The translations under genes and the position numbers were made by a program. Shown here piece by piece: positions 47,848-58,315 of a stretch of DNA of 64,000 bases (the stretch's first letter is position 1; each line of letters opens with the position of its first letter). The DNA is taken from the NCBI GenBank assembly GCA_018287875.1, contig JAGVVL010000009.1:558001-622000 (forward strand), given 5' to 3'. The notes beneath the pieces are model-generated. The model was not told the origin of the DNA and did not search any database. It saw only the letters and a list, made by a program, of their open reading frames with translations. The stretch is from Nigrospora sphaerica (lineage: Eukaryota > Ascomycota > Sordariomycetes > Amphisphaeriales > Apiosporaceae).

Positions 47848-48989
47848 GGCGCACGTCGGCGCCGCCGGTGGATGGGCGGGAGAAGTGGCGTGCTGTTGCC
47901 TGGGTGCATCTAACTTTTACCACTTTCATTAGGAAATACTGTAATACAGCCGGGGTACTTCAACAGCCCGGAGATTATGGCCAAGATCCCAGTCCTGCAA
48001 GTTCGTGGTGATGCAAAGCTAGCAATTTAAGGGACACGGTTCACTTCTGGGGGCTTCTAAGAGGACCTGATGTCAGTCCTCTGTGTGTGTCTTCAAAAGT
48101 GCGTGTACGCAACCATTGAAATAAATCCGCACTGAGGTACACCAATCTTGAACTGCTTAATACGGCAGTCGCACTAGTACACCCGTGCTCAATTCTGATA
48201 CCCTGCACCACGGCTCTAGGATTGAAGCTGTTTCTCGACCAGCGCCCAGTCGATAACTAGCTCTTGGGAGTTCCTTGTGAAGGCGCGCTCCGCGTGTTCG
48301 GAAACCGAGACCGTCACGAGACGTAGATGGGATCAGAAGGCAATGCTGTCAGCAAGCACTAAGTCGATTGAAGGTATCCAAACCTGAGGAACGAAGAGGA
48401 ACGAAGACCAACTACCCCAGTCCAACAGGATAGAAGCACGCCCATCCTTATGCACAAACCACCCTTCCATAGGTCCCATATGAGAAGGTCAGGTGTGCGC
48501 CATCACACGTCGCGTACTTTGCGGCTGTTGCCTTGGCAATTGTTCCCACTCCAGGCCCGGACCATGCACCCGCTGGACATTGTCAGAACTCTGCCTGAGA
48601 ACGGTCCAAGGTAACGCCAATGTGCGACTAACCTGTTGTCTGCGAAGAAAGAACAAACATAGTGTCGGACTGTAGAAGGCGTGGCAAGCAAAAGGTTCAA
48701 GGTTGTCCCATTGAAACAAAGGAAAAGTGCCAGACAGGGCAGTCTATATACTCCGTAGCTGGGGATTGCTCCCCACGTGCTCCACAGGACCTGATAGGCG
48801 AGGCTGGGAATAATCTCATAATGCGTCACATAGTTTTATGGGAGTTATGAGTCGATGACTGGGGTGGTACGTCAGGTACATAGGTACATACGTTAACTAG
48901 CAGAAGAGAGACATGTGTTAGGTGAGGCCTCTTAGGAAGCGTCTGGTGGGGCAGGAATCTACTTATTTATAATGCGATCCCAGGTTGGG
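47848..48989. other. Spacer downstream of the LysM gene
   Basis: No gene found. Short frames here have no family features. Confidence 0.5.
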
Positions 48990-49696
48990 TAGTAGAACCC
49001 CCCAACATGGATAACGCACCACAATATCTACCTACGCTGGCCACGCGACCGACGGACAGAGGGACCGAGGGACTGAGGGACCGAGGGATCAAGGACAGAG
49101 GGACCGAGGACAGAGGGATCGAGGGTGTACTAGGAGAGGGGCGACGCACAGATAAGGAAACACCAAAAACAAAAGCAAAAACGAGGGAGACGAAGAAAAC
49201 GATACACGATACCAGCCGGCGGACGCCACGACACTAGGGAAACACACTAACGAACAGAACCGGATGCTAGGATAGAGGGTGTCGCTGGAATCGGACCTAG
49301 AAGCGGAACGTCACTTTCCCGACAGCCTAAGGGGAGGCAGACGCACCTAAGGACCAGCACACTAAGGGGAAGGGAAGGTTATATCTTAACTAAGGAATAG
49401 CGGCTAGACGGCCCGGCACCGAACGAGAGGCGGTGCTCACACCCCAACAAGAAAAGAAAAGAGGCTCTTCAGGCCTATATAGGAATAAGGCTAAGAGGAT
49501 CGAAAAGTCGTGAACAAAGAGCATGGCATAATTCAGCCCACACAGTAAGGCAAGACTACACCGGAAAGACTAGGCGATAAAATATACCTACTTAGAAACG
49601 TGCTAGTCACGTCTATTGTCCCCTTGGGGACGTAGTGGCCACCGCCTTTGGCGGCGGCCTCAAGACGAATAAAACATACATACATACATACTCTGG
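48990..49696 (+). mobile_element. Probable 3' fragment of another LINE, with (CATA)n tail
   Basis: A plus-strand frame with RIP-like TAG breaks ends in a segment reading CPLGDVVATAFGGGLKTNKT, which I associate from memory with the 3' end of certain fungal non-LTR elements. The DNA there forms two hairpins (GTCCCC/GGGGAC and GGCC-CCGCC/GGCGG-GGCC, 49617-49660) and ends in AATAAAACATACATACATAC. Imperfect repeats of a GGGACCGAGG unit lie at 49058-49130. No target duplication was found. It lies close to the NRPS 3' end. Confidence 0.45.
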
Positions 49697-49776
49697 CTAC
49701 GCATCAATACTATCTTGTTTTCCAAACTAAGCGATGCAGCCCCTCTTCCCCCTTAAAGTGGCCTGCATTGATAATT

Positions 49777-52700
49777 TTAAAAGGAAATAGCTGTTACCGC
49801 CTGACTAAACAGATGGTTTGGTTCTACAGGAACCCAATTAGCAGCCTCTGTTCCCCTGCTCTTGTTAAGGATTGTGCTCTTGAGTTGCTGATGAGGGACG
49901 CCACGGGCTAAAAGCCCCATAACGAGTGGAATAGCGGCCTGCAAGTGCGATAGATCAGCAGCGGATACACACTGGGGGTCGTATTCCAACCGCAGGACCA
50001 TCCCTTGACCTGGCAGGACGGTGAACTCGCAGAGGAGCTTGAATTTGGCGCCCTGAGACCACACGAAGGAGGGCTCGATGCCCGACGCCTGCATGGCCAG
50101 CGACGACGCCTGGGCGCTGCCCGACTCATGCACCGTCACCATCACATCGAACAGGGGGTGGTCAGGGTAGTGCCGCTCAACTTCCAGGTGCGCCAGCAGT
50201 TGGTGCCACGAGACGGCGTGCGCGATAGCGTCCTGGGCTGACGCCCGCACCGAGTGAAGAAAACCCTCGTAGGTGCCCCCGACGGCGGCAGCCGAAGACT
50301 CGTCGTCGAAGTCCCTGTATCGGACCCGGATGGGTAGCGGCTCGAGAAAGAGACCAAAGGTCTCGAGGTCCTCGGGCGTTGCGCGGTTGATGTAGGGCGC
50401 TCCTAGAACCACGTTGGTTTCCGAGGACCTCTCGGCATCTAGTACGGCAGCCATACACGCCAGTGCCATTTGCTGCAGCGTCACATTTCTTGCGCGGGCG
50501 CACTGCATCACGTCGTCAAGAAGGCGCGGGCTCATCAGCGACAGCGCTGACGTGCCACCGTAGCTCTGGCGCTGCGTGACGCGACCCAGCAGAGGGGGGT
50601 TCTCCGAAAAAATCGCGTAGGTAATGGCTGCAGAAATCGAGCGCTTTTGGGCAGGGGACACATGACCATGCAAGAGACTGCGCATAGCAGGGGGGGTCGG
50701 TGCTGAGCTCCCCTCCTCGATACAGTGTCGAGACCTCTCTTACCAAAATCGCGACGGCGGTGTAGTCGGCAATGATGTGGCTCAGGACAACGACCAGCCG
50801 GTCCTCGGTGACAAACACCCGGATCAGCTCGGCGGCAGACACGTCGAAGGGCCGGTTGGCCTCTAGCCATATATCAACGCCGCCGGCGTCGTCGGCCACG
50901 TAGCGGCAAGATAGGAGCCGATGCCGCGCCATGACTGTGTTCCAGGCGCTTGCCAGTTTTTCCCGATCGACCAGGGCACCGTCTAGAGTGGACGATATGC
51001 AGACGTTGAAAGATGACGAGTCGGAGCTGGTGTTGTATTTCTGCACCCACTCGCTTTCCAGCGGCGATGCCCTTTCCGTACGAGACACGTCGGTACTCGC
51101 CGCCTGTGGCGCCCCTGTCGCCCCTTTCAACTCTCCAATCAGCGAGGCCAAGCTGCGCACAGTATGTCTTTTGAGAACCTCACTCAGGCGTAGCCGCGCG
51201 TTGAATTTCCTCGACAGGACTTGTTGGAGTTGCATTTGCCGCAGTGAGTGGCCGCCGAGCTCGACAAATTCGGATCCCGGCGCCACCTCCACCTCGTCGC
51301 CAAGCGAAAGCACAGATCGGAATGCCTCGGCCACCGCTGCCTCGTGTGGACCCTCGCAGATGGCGGGACGCAGGGCAGCGCTGGTCGTCCCGCCCGTGGC
51401 TATCGCCTTGTAGTCCACCTTGCCAGCCGGTGTCAGGTGAAGCCGATCGACGGGGATAATACGCCTAGGCATGGCGTGATGAGGCAGTGCTTCGGTCAGA
51501 CGGGACCGGTACTCGTCGATGTCCACTGTGGCCGGTTGCACCATGAGGATGAGGCCATCACTGTCGACGGCGACAGCAACGCCCTGGAGCGAAGGGCACG
51601 CTCTGGAGATACGGATCTCTAGGTCATTCAGGTCCAACCGGAAGCCCCGGAGCTTGATCTCGCGGTCGATGCGCCCGATGCGCCCGATGCACACGATCTC
51701 GCCATTCTCGTCCCAGTAACCCCTATCGCCCGTTTTGTACATGTCTTCCTCAGGGGCCCATATTGAATCACGCAAGAACCTTTCGCTGGTTTGTTGCGGG
51801 AGGTTGAGGTACACCTTAGCGATCTGCACACCGGCAAGAAAGATCTCGCCCACCATGCCCGGGGGTGTGGGCCGTCCCCTCGAGTTCAAGATATAGACCC
51901 GGGTCGTGGGACTCGGCACTCCAATGGTCACAGACCTCCTGGGGAGGAGGCGCTTGATGGTGGCGCCACATGTCCCCTCTGTCGGCCCATACATGTTATA
52001 AAGCTGCTTGTGTGTAGCCCACAAATCAGAAAGAGGCTGTGGAACCGGTTCTCCTACCAGATACACCTGGCAATTTGTCAGTGGGTCAATGCCGTTAAAG
52101 CTGAAAGAGAAGCGTATATTCTGCAGAAAGGGTGGGAAACAGAGAGGCATACCCATTTGAGGCGCTCAAAGTCAGTAGGGTTCAGCACGCTGGCGAGGGA
52201 CGGCGTCAGAATAGCTGCATCGACGCCTCGCAGGTGAGCGAACGGGTCCGGGCCCGAGGACAAAACAAGGGTTGCACCGTGTGTCAGAGCCGAGAAGAGC
52301 TCGTGAATGCTACCGTCGAACGCAACTGACATGACCTGGACGACTCTCTTGCCGGGCTGCGCAAAGAGTCGGACCTCCAGGTTGGACTGGAAGGCGACGA
52401 GGCCTTGGTGGCTGCAAAGGACGCCCTTGGGTACCCCCGTGGATCCTGAGGTGAAGCACACGTAAGCCGGCGCCTCGGGTTGCGATTCAAGGTGATGGGC
52501 CCAGGCTGTCTCAAAACCGCGCGTCGCGCTGTCGACCGAGAAGGCCACCGGGCAGGCGTCGGGAGCGGCGCACAGTTGATCCTCGCGCGGCGCCACGAAG
52601 CACCGGACTCCGGAAAGTGCGAAGATTGTCGACCGCAGCTTGGCTGGGATGCTGCAGTCTAGAGGGAAGTAGACGCCCCCGGCCTTGAGGACACCAAATA

Positions 52701-53412
52701 TGGCGATCAGCCAGCTGACGGACCGATCCGCGTGAACGCACACGACATCCCCGGGCTCCATGTGCCGGGCGAGGCGCGTGGCCATGGCGCCGGCCTGCCG
52801 ATCTAGCTCGGCGTAGCTGACGCTTTCGTCGCCCCTTTCCACCGCGGCGCCGAGGGAGTTTTGCCGCGCCTGTCTCTCGAAGAGCGTGACGATGTCCTCG
52901 GTGATGCTCCCCTTCTTCGTGGCGGCGGAGCAGTTGGAGTATCTCTCCAGGCACTCGGCCGAAGATTCCCGCTGGAGCTCTTCTAGGACCTCCCCGACAG
53001 TCAGCCCCTCTTCATCGCGCTAGAGCAACTCGAGAGCGCTATTGAACGTGGCGGCAACTCGTTGCGCGTTCTCCCCCGACAGCCGCTGCTCGTGGTAGCG
53101 TAACAAGGCACGTCTGTCGGTTTCAACCGTAACAGCGATAGGGATGACGGTTTCTTGGGAGGTTTCACGCTCCAGAGGGTAGATTCCCCACCCTTAGTTC
53201 GGCGGAAAGTCGAACTGGACTGAAAGTGCCGACTCGTATGAGCACGTGTTCCCGTCCTCGGGTGTTGACATCCAGTGAAAATCGTCAAGCTCCAGGAGAT
53301 AACGATGGATGGTGGAGATGAGGTCGCTAACCGACTGCTTCTCGTCGTCAAGCCGGACTACAAAGGGAAGCGTCCTCACAAGAGGTCCGACTACTTCCAG
53401 GGTCCCGGGAAT
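49777..53412 (-). pseudogene. NRPS terminal module (C-end/A/T/C-terminal condensation), broken
   Basis: From the 5' side it holds the end of a condensation domain, then an adenylation domain (FTSGSTGVPKG, YGPTEGT, YKTGDRGYW, GRIDREIKLRGFRLD, PAGKVDYK), a carrier domain (LGGHSLRQMQL) and a condensation domain that ends the protein. In the last domain the HHxxxDG site reads SHIIADY. A Ser at the first His is typical of fungal terminal C domains that cyclise and release the product. An 86-bp GT-AG intron lies at 52067-52152. Two nonsense codons occur near 53196 and 53023 (TAA and TAG where Gln fits), and the frame shifts near 50585 at a T6/C6 context. The 5' part is missing beyond 53412, where purine-rich sequence begins. 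It would have made one peptide-adding and releasing step. Confidence 0.85.
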
Positions 53413-53475
53413 CGGTAGGTTGCGTAAAGAAAGGGAAAAAGAAAAAATAAAAAGAGGAATAAAGGAAAGTAAGTA
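53413..53475. other. Purine-rich tract, left part
   Basis: Nearly all A and G on the plus strand. Removing the transposon at 53476-55333 joins it to 55336-55850, so it was one tract of roughly 580 bp. Confidence 0.7.
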
Positions 53476-53518
53476 ACGTAGATGACAAGCGAGTGGCGCA
53501 GACAAGCGAGTGGCGCAC
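53476..53518. repeat. Left terminal inverted repeat, pogo second family
   Basis: 43 bp, identical in inverse complement to 55291-55333, with an internal 17-bp direct duplication. Confidence 0.95.
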
Positions 53519-53573
53519 TTACCGCCAAATGGCGCCAATTCAACTTTAAGACACTACATAACCACAAATAAAC

Positions 53574-55260
53574 ATGGAGACCGCGTCGAAAGAAAGCCAG
53601 ATGGTTCTTGCTATCCAATCTCTCTAAAACGACCCCAATCTTACCCGCAGAGCCGCGGCTAGGACATATAACGTCTCCGAAACCTCACTACATCGAAGAA
53701 TAAACGGAACACGCGCCCGGCAAGACACGCGCCCTAACAGCACTCGATTAACGGAGCTAGAAGAGAATGTGATTGTCACATATATAATGGACCTGGATTC
53801 GCGGGGATTCGCGCCCCAGATACCTGATGTGGAAGAGATGGCCAATGTTATTCTCGCGGAGCGCGACGCGTCACGCGTTGGGATACACTGGGCCTCGAAC
53901 TTCGTGAAGCGACAACCCCAACTTAAGACGCGTCTTTCTTATGCATACAACTACTAGAGGGCCCTTTACGAGGACCCTAAAAAGATCGCGGCTTGGTTCG
54001 AGCTTTTCCGCAATATAAGGGCGACGTACGGTATCCTTAATAAGGATCTGTACAATTTCGACAAGACTGGCTTTATAATAGGCCAGATCACGTCCTCTAT
54101 GGTTGTTATAGGCGCCGACCGCAGCGGCAAACGAAAGAAAGTCCAGCCTGGTAATCGAGAATAGGCTACCGTAATCCAGGGCGTGTATGCGGACGGCTGG
54201 TGCGTCCCGCCATTCGTAGCGGTGAAGGGCAAGAACTATCTCGCGAACTAGTACACCGATAGCACCTTACCACGCGACTGGGTGATTAAACCAACCTCTA
54301 ATGGATGGACCGACAATGAGACAGGGCTAGACTGGATTCGGCATTTCGATAAACACACTACCGCGTGTACAAAGGGCACACATCGAATATTGATCATCGA
54401 CGGGCACGAGAGCCACGTTTCGGCCGATTTCAGGCTTTCTGTAAGGAGAAAAGCATTATCACGGTCTCAATGCCTCCTTATTCGTCACATCTACTCCAGC
54501 CTCTTAACGTTGGATGTTTTGGACCATTGAAGCGGGCGTACAGTCGCGAAATCGAAGGGTTTATAAAGGCACACGTGAACCATATTACGAAGGCCGAGTT
54601 CCTCATCGCCTTCCACGCCGCGTTTATTAAGATTTTTATACCCGAAAACGTCAAATCCGGATTCCGCGGGGCTGGTTTAGTCCTCTTAACCCGGATAAGG
54701 TCATCTTGAAGCTCGACGTGAAGTTATCAACGCCTTCGCCGACTGGAAGCCTCTTGGCTGCGACTATCCCTTTGGCCTCCTAAACGCCGCACAACCCGAC
54801 CGAGGCAACTTCGCAAACCGATTTTATTCAAAGCCGAATCCGCCGTCACCAGGGAAGCTCTCCGACACCGATTTTATCGGCAGTCGACCAGTTTACGAAG
54901 GGTGCAATGGCGATAATACACGAGAACGCCCTTTTACAGGCGGAGGTTAAGACACTTCGAGAGGCGAATTCTAGCCTCGCAAAACGTCGGAAAGCGAAGA
55001 AAACACGTCTACGGTAAGGAGGAACACTCGAGATTAGCGAGGGATTAGATCTTTTAGATCAAAAGGACGTGGATACGCAGTTAAGGGAGGCAACACATGC
55101 GAGTAGTAGTCGCGTAAGGAGGGCGCAACCGTGCGAACAGCGTTGTGGCATCTGCGGAAACACCGGTCATAATGCACGTACTTATGAAATAGATGTAGAA
55201 ACCTCCTGAGAGTCATATTCCGATTAGTTTGAATTGATTTACGGCGTTGTGGTTGCATAA
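53574..55260 (+). pseudogene. pogo-type transposase with CCHC-like tail, damaged
   Basis: It starts at ATG 53574 (METASKESQMVLAIQSL, then a stop). A helix-turn-helix (RRAAARTYNVSETSLHRRI) and the CENP-B-type region (VGIHWASNFVKRQPQLKTR) precede the DDE domain. The first acid is in NFDKTGF, where the family has NFDETGF; the second is in IIDGHESH; the third site reads LQPLNVG instead of LQPLDVG. These are G-to-A type changes. A one-base loss near 54435 shifts the frame in the domain, and several TAG/TAA stops are present. The tail CGICGNTGHNARTY has lost its last Cys to Tyr. It is inactive. Confidence 0.88.
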
Positions 55261-55290
55261 TTAATTGATTTCTCGTGGAGATACCGAAAG

Positions 55291-55333
55291 GTGCGCCACT
55301 CGCTTGTCTGCGCCACTCGCTTGTCATCTACGT
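55291..55333. repeat. Right terminal inverted repeat, pogo second family
   Basis: Inverse complement of 53476-53518, followed by TA. Confidence 0.95.
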
Positions 55334-55335
55334 TA

Positions 55336-55850
55336 AGGAAAGTATAAAGGAACGAATAAGAAGAGGAGAAGGAAAAAAAGAAAGAAAGCAGTTCTAAGAA
55401 AAATATAGGTTATATTAAGGTATAAGAGTAAAGAATAGGATAGAAAGAGGGAAGGAAAGGGCAAGAAATTTAAAAGAAAGTGATAAGTAAAAAAAATAGC
55501 GTAAAAAGCAAAGTAAAAAAAGTAAAAAAGGAAAGTAAGGATAAAGAAAGAAAAGAAGAGAAAATGAAAGGAAAGAAGAAAATAAAAAGGGGTGGAAGTG
55601 AAGGACGAAAGAATAATAAGTAGGGATAGAAGAAAGTAAAGGAAGAAATAAATATATACATATATAGAAACGGAAGTGTAAATAAGAAAAAAAAGAATAA
55701 GAGAGGAATAGATAAAAGAAGAAAAATATAAACTGAGTAGAAGAAGAAATAAAAGAGAAGGTAGGAGTCTATATAAAGTAGGAAGGGAAAGGTAATAAAA
55801 GAAAGAAATAAGATAGATATAAAAGGATGAAAAGGAGGTAGTGTAAGATA
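55336..55850. other. Purine-rich tract, right part
   Basis: Long runs of GAAAG/GGAAA-type sequence with few pyrimidines on the plus strand. The minus strand gives a long apparent ORF (55913-55470) made mostly of Phe, Leu, Ser and Tyr; this is a composition artefact. No gene is supported. Confidence 0.75.
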
Positions 55851-55853
55851 AAA

Positions 55854-56434
55854 TGTTGCAGGTATAAGACTTATCCTATACCGTTCTCTGTCACTACGGA
55901 CTAAGCTATGCACTTAACGGGAAGCTAGTCCTTTAACCGAGCCTATCCTAAAGCTCGGGCCAGCCTACTCTAGAGCACAGACCAGCTTACCCGCAAGCAT
56001 GGCCTGCTTTACCCACAAACGTGGCGTACGCCACGCGGAAGCGTCTGCAAGTTTCCACGAGGTTCCACGAGTTTCCACGAGTTTCTACATGGCTCCCTGA
56101 AGCTCCCACGAGCCCCTATAAGGCTCCACGAACCTCTATAAGGTTCCATATGCTTTTAAGCCACGTAATCACTTATATAATCACTTACACGTCCTCTTCC
56201 TTGTATTACTAAGAGGATAAGGGTTTAACGGGTATAAGTAAAGGCTAAATCTCTCCTCTCTGTGTATCTAGTTTGTCTTAAAGCAAGTAAGAAAAGCACA
56301 CGAAATACACTCTCGTTCCTTTTAAAAAGAAGTTCCTTATTTTTTCGTGTTTCTTTATAAGAAATGACCTCCGAGATCGAAAGAGCCCTTATAAAGGGTT
56401 GCTTCCTTTTCCAATCGAACCATCACTTCCAACA
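55854..56434 (-). repeat. Lone copia-type LTR in inverted orientation
   Basis: About 581 bp, inverse complement of the 566-bp LTRs of the copia element at 57341-63215, with TGTTG...CAACA ends. It is more diverged than those two are from each other. No target duplication or attached internal region was seen. It may be a solo LTR or the remnant of an older copy. Confidence 0.88.
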
Positions 56435-56789
56435 GGTATCGATCTTTAAAATCACTTCTTTCTCTTAATCGAAGGGAGCTAAAATTGGGGTCAATATAAA
56501 CGCGTTCTTTAATATAACAAATACATTCTTATACTCTTTTATTTAAGCGAATTCAATCTCTTTCCTTATAAAGTGATTAATAAGGCGAAAATTTTCCAAA
56601 AGTCTTAAATAAACCAGCGGTAGAAGTTCTTAAAGCCAATAAACGTTTATATATTGGTTAAGTAAATCCGAGTAGCCCAGTTCTTAACTATCTTAATCTT
56701 AGCAGGGTTTATATATAGGCTATCGCAGCTAATAATTATCCTTAGGAATATGGTCTCAGTTTTAAAGAATTCGCATTTTAATATTTTTG

Positions 56790-57145
56790 TTACAGGTTGG
56801 GACCTAGGAGATAGGCTCAGGCGCACCTGGCCTGAGCGTCTCACGAACCCCTCATATGAGGCTCCGAGTAGGTCTCTCCATTCGAACGCCAGGCTAGTGG
56901 TCAAGACCTAGGAGGGGGGAGCTGAGCAGCGATCCGAACGTTCCGATCCGAACGTTCCGGTCCGAACGTTCCGATCCGAACGTTCCGGTCCGAACGTTCC
57001 TATCCGAACGTTCCGGTCCAGTCTCGCAAGATTTAACGAGACGCTGCGCCCGGCCTCCTGAAGACGGTTCTCTTCTCTCTTTCCCATCTAGAAAATAAAC
57101 AGCATTTGGCCCCTTCGATAGTGCTTCAAGGCTCAGCCTCTCACA
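56790..57145. mobile_element. Unclassified insertion carrying a 14-bp tandem array
   Basis: GC-rich block breaking the gypsy RT between AGLFAKI and KCEFF. It contains two copies of GACCTAGGAG (56801 and 56905), short hairpins (GGCTCAGGC...GCCTGAGC; GTCTCG...CGAGAC) and six 14-bp repeats. No ORF of note. It may be a SINE- or MITE-like element; its ends and target duplication are not certain. Confidence 0.5.
56934..57014. repeat. 14-bp tandem array, palindromic core
   Basis: Six copies of CCGAACGTTCC at 56934, 56948, 56962, 56976, 56990 and 57004, exactly 14 bp apart, with three-base spacers GAT, GGT or TAT. Each copy contains the palindrome GAACGTTC. Confidence 0.93.
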
Positions 57146-57307
57146 ATTTTCGCGAATAAGCCGGCTTCTCTTAATACTTAAAGTACCTTTCGTAGGTGTT
57201 CAACATGTTCCTTATAGGTCCGGCTATAAATTAAGATATTATTTAAGTATATAGTGCAGTAGATATTGCTTGGTGTTATAAAGTATCATTAATAAACTTT
57301 TAAAATA

Positions 57308-57340
57308 TATTGGAAGTGGTGGTTCGATTGGAAGAGGAAG
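57308..57340. repeat. 33-bp LTR-end fragment beside the copia LTR
   Basis: Resembles the first 33 bases of the adjoining LTR but is closer to the variant in the inverted LTR (GGTTCGATTGGAA). It could be a remnant of an earlier copia insertion at the same place. Confidence 0.7.
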
Positions 57341-57906
57341 TGTTGGAAGTGGTGGTTTGATCGAAAAGAGGAAGCAACCCCTTTATAAGGGCTCTTTCGA
57401 TCTCGGAGGTCGTTTCTATAAAGAAACACGGAAGGATAAGGAACTTCTCTTCAAGAGGAACGAGAGTGTATTTCGTGTGCTTGCTTGCTTCAGGACAGAC
57501 TAGTTACACGAAGAGGGGAGATTCAGCCTTTACTTATACCCGTTAAACCTTTATCCTCTTAGTAATACAAGGAAGAGGACGCGTAAGTGATTGCGTAAGT
57601 GATTACGTGGCTTAGAAGCATATGGAACCTTATAGAGGTTTGTGGAGCCTCATGGGGGCTCGTGGGAGCTTCAGGAGTCACGTAGAAACTCGTGGAAACT
57701 CGTGGAACCTTGCAGAAGCTTCCGCGTGGCGAACGCCACGCTTGTGGGTAAAGCGGGCCATGCTTGCGGGTAAGCTGGCCCGTGCTCCAGGGTAGGCTGG
57801 CCCGAGCTTTAGGATAGGCTCGGTTAAAGGACTAGCTTCTCGTTAAGTGCATAGCTTAGTCCGTAGTGACAGAGAACGGTATAGAATAAGTCCTATACCT
57901 GCAACA
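57341..57906 (-). repeat. Copia 3' LTR
   Basis: 566 bp; about 99% identical to 62650-63215. Confidence 0.95.
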
Positions 57907-57917
57907 CCCCCTCTCTT
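57907..57917 (-). other. Copia polypurine tract
   Basis: On the minus strand AGAGAGGGGG immediately precedes the 3' LTR, the expected site for plus-strand DNA priming. Confidence 0.75.
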
Positions 57918-58315
57918 AACCTATACCGTTAAAATACACGATAATAGGCGTGCTTAAGGGCGTAAGTTTAGTAGGCTTAAGAACCTACTGAATTTCTCTT
58001 TCGGAAGTGGCTTAGTTAAGCCATCGGCAGGCATGTCGTTAGTCGAGATGTATTCGACTGATATATTCTCGTTTTCGACTTCTTGCCGGACGAAATAGTA
58101 GCGTATAGCGGTGTGCTTGGTACGCTGGTGATATTCGGGGTTATAGGCTAAGTTTATAGCCGAAGTATTGTCCCCTTTTATCGGAATCGAAGCCGTTTTA
58201 ACCCCTAACTCGAATAAGAGGTTTTTAAGCCATATAGACTCACGGGTGGCCTGTTCTAACCCGTTAAACTCGGCTTCGGTGGTCGATAAGGCTATAGTAG
58301 ACTGCCTTTTCGATT

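Larger units (their letters stand above)
53476..55333 (+). mobile_element. pogo/Fot-type DNA transposon, second family
   Basis: Perfect 43-bp inverted repeats (53476-53518, 55291-55333) flanked by TA (53474-53475 and 55334-55335). Each repeat contains a 17-bp unit, gacaagcgagtggcgca, twice. Length is 1,858 bp. It encodes a pogo-like transposase with a C-terminal zinc knuckle. The insertion is in a purine-rich tract. A relic of the same family lies at 24335-24524. Confidence 0.95.
56435..57307 (-). mobile_element. Old Ty3/gypsy RT fragment, downstream part
   Basis: Strongly AT-rich. The minus strand reads an RT palm/thumb: YLNNILIYS (expected YLDDILIYS) with [10 protein letters not shown] near 57190-57240, then after a 355-bp insertion KCEFFKTETIFL and NFYRWFI toward 56600. 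It continues the RT that starts at 63473-63216, split by the copia insertion. The catalytic Asp-Asp is Asn-Asn and many stops are present, consistent with heavy RIP. Confidence 0.75.

Noticed and set aside
39211..49000. Possible shared repeat between about 39211-39260 and 48950-49000
   Set aside because: Only loose similarity over about 50 bases by eye (GGCAGGAA...GCGAT...CCA); too weak to call a repeat without an alignment.
55470..55913. 147-codon Phe/Leu/Ser-rich minus-strand ORF
   Set aside because: Produced by the purine-rich composition; the hydrophobic protein has no structure beyond the base bias.
56934..57014. CRISPR-like array
   Set aside because: Repeats are 14 bp with three-base gaps and no unique spacers, in a eukaryotic transposon context.
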